Source of the DNA: Helicobacteraceae bacterium
GTDB taxonomy: Bacteria; Campylobacterota; Campylobacteria; Campylobacterales; SZUA-545
Length of the DNA: 5,987 nucleotides
Direction: 5' to 3'
Assembly (NCBI GenBank): GCA_031276985.1
Contig: JAISMA010000008.1
Span: 1 to 5,987 of the forward strand
Below, piece by piece: positions 4,702-5,987 of this stretch. Made by a program: the position numbers and the translations under genes. The notes under the pieces are model-generated. The model made no database searches. It saw only the letters and a program-made list of their open reading frames with translations, and was not told the DNA's origin. Within the stretch, counting starts at the first letter, position 1. Each line of letters opens with the position of its first letter.

Positions 4702-5987
4702 ATGAGACATTACAACCCTAAAAAATCACAGAGCATAAAGATCGTTTTTGCGATCGTTTTGCTTGCGGCGATCGCGTTATTTATCGCGTTTTCTCCAACG
4801 TTTGAGCGAAACGCGCCGGGGATTAAAACCCCGGTTTCGCTTTATTGGAATCCAAGTACGCCGTTAAAAATTCATTTTTCCGACGACCGCGCGCTTAAAA
4901 GTTACGACGTAAAACTAACGTTTGACGGCGAAGAGATCGCGCTTGCGCAAGGCGACGCAAACAATGCGAAATCGCTGGAAATTGAAGCGAAATATCCGCC
5001 CGACAAACCGACGCCAAAAGATCGCGTCGTATTAAGCGCGCGCGCCGTGGATTCCAGCTTTTGGAACTTTTTTTGCGGTAATGAAGCCGAAATCAAAATC
5101 GAGCTTATCGTCGATCGCGAAGCGCCTATCGTTAACATCGTGGCTAACTCTTATTCTATCGCTTCAGGCGGTAGCGCGTTAGCGATTTTTGAGGCAAGAG
5201 ACAGCGCTCTTAGCGAAGTTAAAGTCGTAACAAAAAGCGGTCGAGTTTTTGTCGTTTCGCAGTATTACAAACCGCAGTACTACGCCGCTTTAATCGCGCG
5301 CGATATAGACGATCGCGATTTTCTCGCTTTCGCCGTCGCAACCGATTTGGCGGGCAACCAAAACCGCGTTCGTATTCCGCTCTATCTAAAAGACGTGCGT
5401 TATAAAGAATCGTCAATCGAGCTTACCAAAAACTTTTTGGAAGGCAAAATAGACGATCTTAATTTCCGTTATAACTCTCGCGCAAACGACGAAAATTTAA
5501 CGGCGCTTGATCGTTTTATCTTTGTTAATGAAACGTTAAGAAAAAATAGTTTTGACCTTATCGAGCAGTACACAAGTCCTAGCAAATTACCGCCGATTGA
5601 TAGTTTTGAAATAAGCGCGTTTACTCCCCTGCCGCGATCGAAACTTGTGGCTGGTTTTGGCGAACGGCGCGTTTATAAGTTAAGCGGAAAAAAGGTGAGC
5701 GAATCGTATCATTTAGGCGTTGATTTAGCGAGCGTAAAAGAAGCGGCGGTATTCGCTTCAAACGAGGGCGCGACGGTGTTTGCCGCGGATAACGGCGTTT
5801 ATGGAAATATGCCGATTGTTCATCATGGACTTGGGCTATTTACGCTTTACGGACATTGCACAAATCTGCATATAGCGCAAGGCGATAGCGTCGCTAAAAA
5901 CAAGCAAATCGCTACGACTGGCGTTACGGGATTCGCGTTTGGCGATCATACGCATTTCGAGGCGCGGGTACAGGGCGTTGCGGTAAC
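4702..5987 (+). CDS. Membrane-anchored M23 peptidoglycan endopeptidase (3' end missing)
   Basis: The first 428 codons are present and the frame is still open at the edge. By comparison with the family, roughly 20-40 residues should be missing. An N-terminal anchor helix (about 13-31, FAIVLLAAIALFIAF) is followed by a periplasmic region of about 280 residues rich in beta strands, then the LytM/M23 domain from about 312. The zinc and catalytic residues are all visible: His337 and Asp341 in HLGVD, His385 in YGHC, and His416 and His418 in GDHTHFE. His337, Asp341 and His418 should bind zinc, and His385 and His416 should assist catalysis. An intact set predicts an active D,D-endopeptidase cutting peptide crosslinks in peptidoglycan. 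Related anchored M23 enzymes of Helicobacter and Campylobacter (Csd and Pgp proteins) control helical shape, but I cannot assign which paralogue this is. The ATG follows the previous stop with no gap, and AAAGG lies 9 nt upstream. Cys386 after the catalytic His and a lone Cys125 are notable. Confidence 0.9.
   Translation, partial: MRHYNPKKSQSIKIVFAIVLLAAIALFIAFSPTFERNAPGIKTPVSLYWNPSTPLKIHFSDDRALKSYDVKLTFDGEEIALAQGDANNAKSLEIEAKYPPDKPTPKDRVVLSARAVDSSFWNFFCGNEAEIKIELIVDREAPIVNIVANSYSIASGGSALAIFEARDSALSEVKVVTKSGRVFVVSQYYKPQYYAALIARDIDDRDFLAFAVATDLAGNQNRVRIPLYLKDVRYKESSIELTKNFLEGKIDDLNFRYNSRANDENLTALDRFIFVNETLRKNSFDLIEQYTSPSKLPPIDSFEISAFTPLPRSKLVAGFGERRVYKLSGKKVSESYHLGVDLASVKEAAVFASNEGATVFAADNGVYGNMPIVHHGLGLFTLYGHCTNLHIAQGDSVAKNKQIATTGVTGFAFGDHTHFEARVQGVAV
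4816..4834 (+). other. GC-rich hairpin inside the start of the M23 gene
   Basis: CCGGGG at 4816-4821 and CCCCGG at 4829-4834 form a perfect 6-bp all-GC stem with the 7-nt loop ATTAAAA. They are followed by TTTCGCTTTATT rather than an uninterrupted T run. It lies at about codons 39-45, just after the membrane anchor. Runs of four G or C are otherwise rare in this GCG-rich but G-run-poor sequence. It could pause ribosomes or RNA polymerase or act as a weak attenuator. It could equally be an accident of the Pro-Gly-Ile-Lys-Thr-Pro coding. Confidence 0.35.

Noticed and set aside
4902..5416. Minus-strand open frames opposite the M23 gene
   Set aside because: They are antisense to a continuous conserved frame and reflect stop-codon avoidance caused by the GCG/CGC codon bias.

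Overview
The window looks like a piece of a Campylobacterota (epsilonproteobacterial) chromosome, probably a host-associated or poorly characterised lineage. The clues are the carboxyspermidine route to spermidine (carboxynorspermidine synthase plus NspC), a membrane-anchored M23 peptidase of the cell-shape type, tightly packed co-directional genes with ATGA overlaps, and a codon habit dominated by GCG, CGC, GAT and ATC. No marker gene fixes the genus, so this assignment is moderate.

Layout. Positions 1-28 are a pure TC dinucleotide tract lying right at the window edge. On the minus strand a well-placed Shine-Dalgarno and GTG start (start codon at 88-86) open a frame that runs into this tract and off the window, so this may be the beginning of a phase-variable gene. 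A secreted TraB/GumN-family protein occupies 182-1072, also on the minus strand. A 148-bp divergent intergenic region (1073-1220) holds a good extended -10 promoter for the TraB/GumN gene and only a weak promoter candidate for the plus-strand genes.

From 1221 to the right edge, six plus-strand genes form one apparent operon with gaps of 11, -4, 10, -4 and 0 nt. They are carboxynorspermidine/carboxyspermidine synthase, an FMN-binding flavin-reductase-like protein, NspC (carboxynorspermidine/carboxyspermidine decarboxylase), a 62-residue coiled-coil protein, a 141-residue single-pass membrane protein and an M23 endopeptidase cut by the window edge. The first and third genes make spermidine: the synthase reductively condenses aspartate semialdehyde with a diamine, and NspC removes the carboxyl group. 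The flavoprotein between them has no known step in that route. The last three genes look like an envelope or peptidoglycan module.

The plus-strand operon is very rich in GATC (about 65 sites in the whole window by hand count, against roughly 23 expected from equal base use). I saw no RNA genes, CRISPR arrays, insertion sequences or complete factor-independent terminators. No gene-free stretch is longer than 300 bases.
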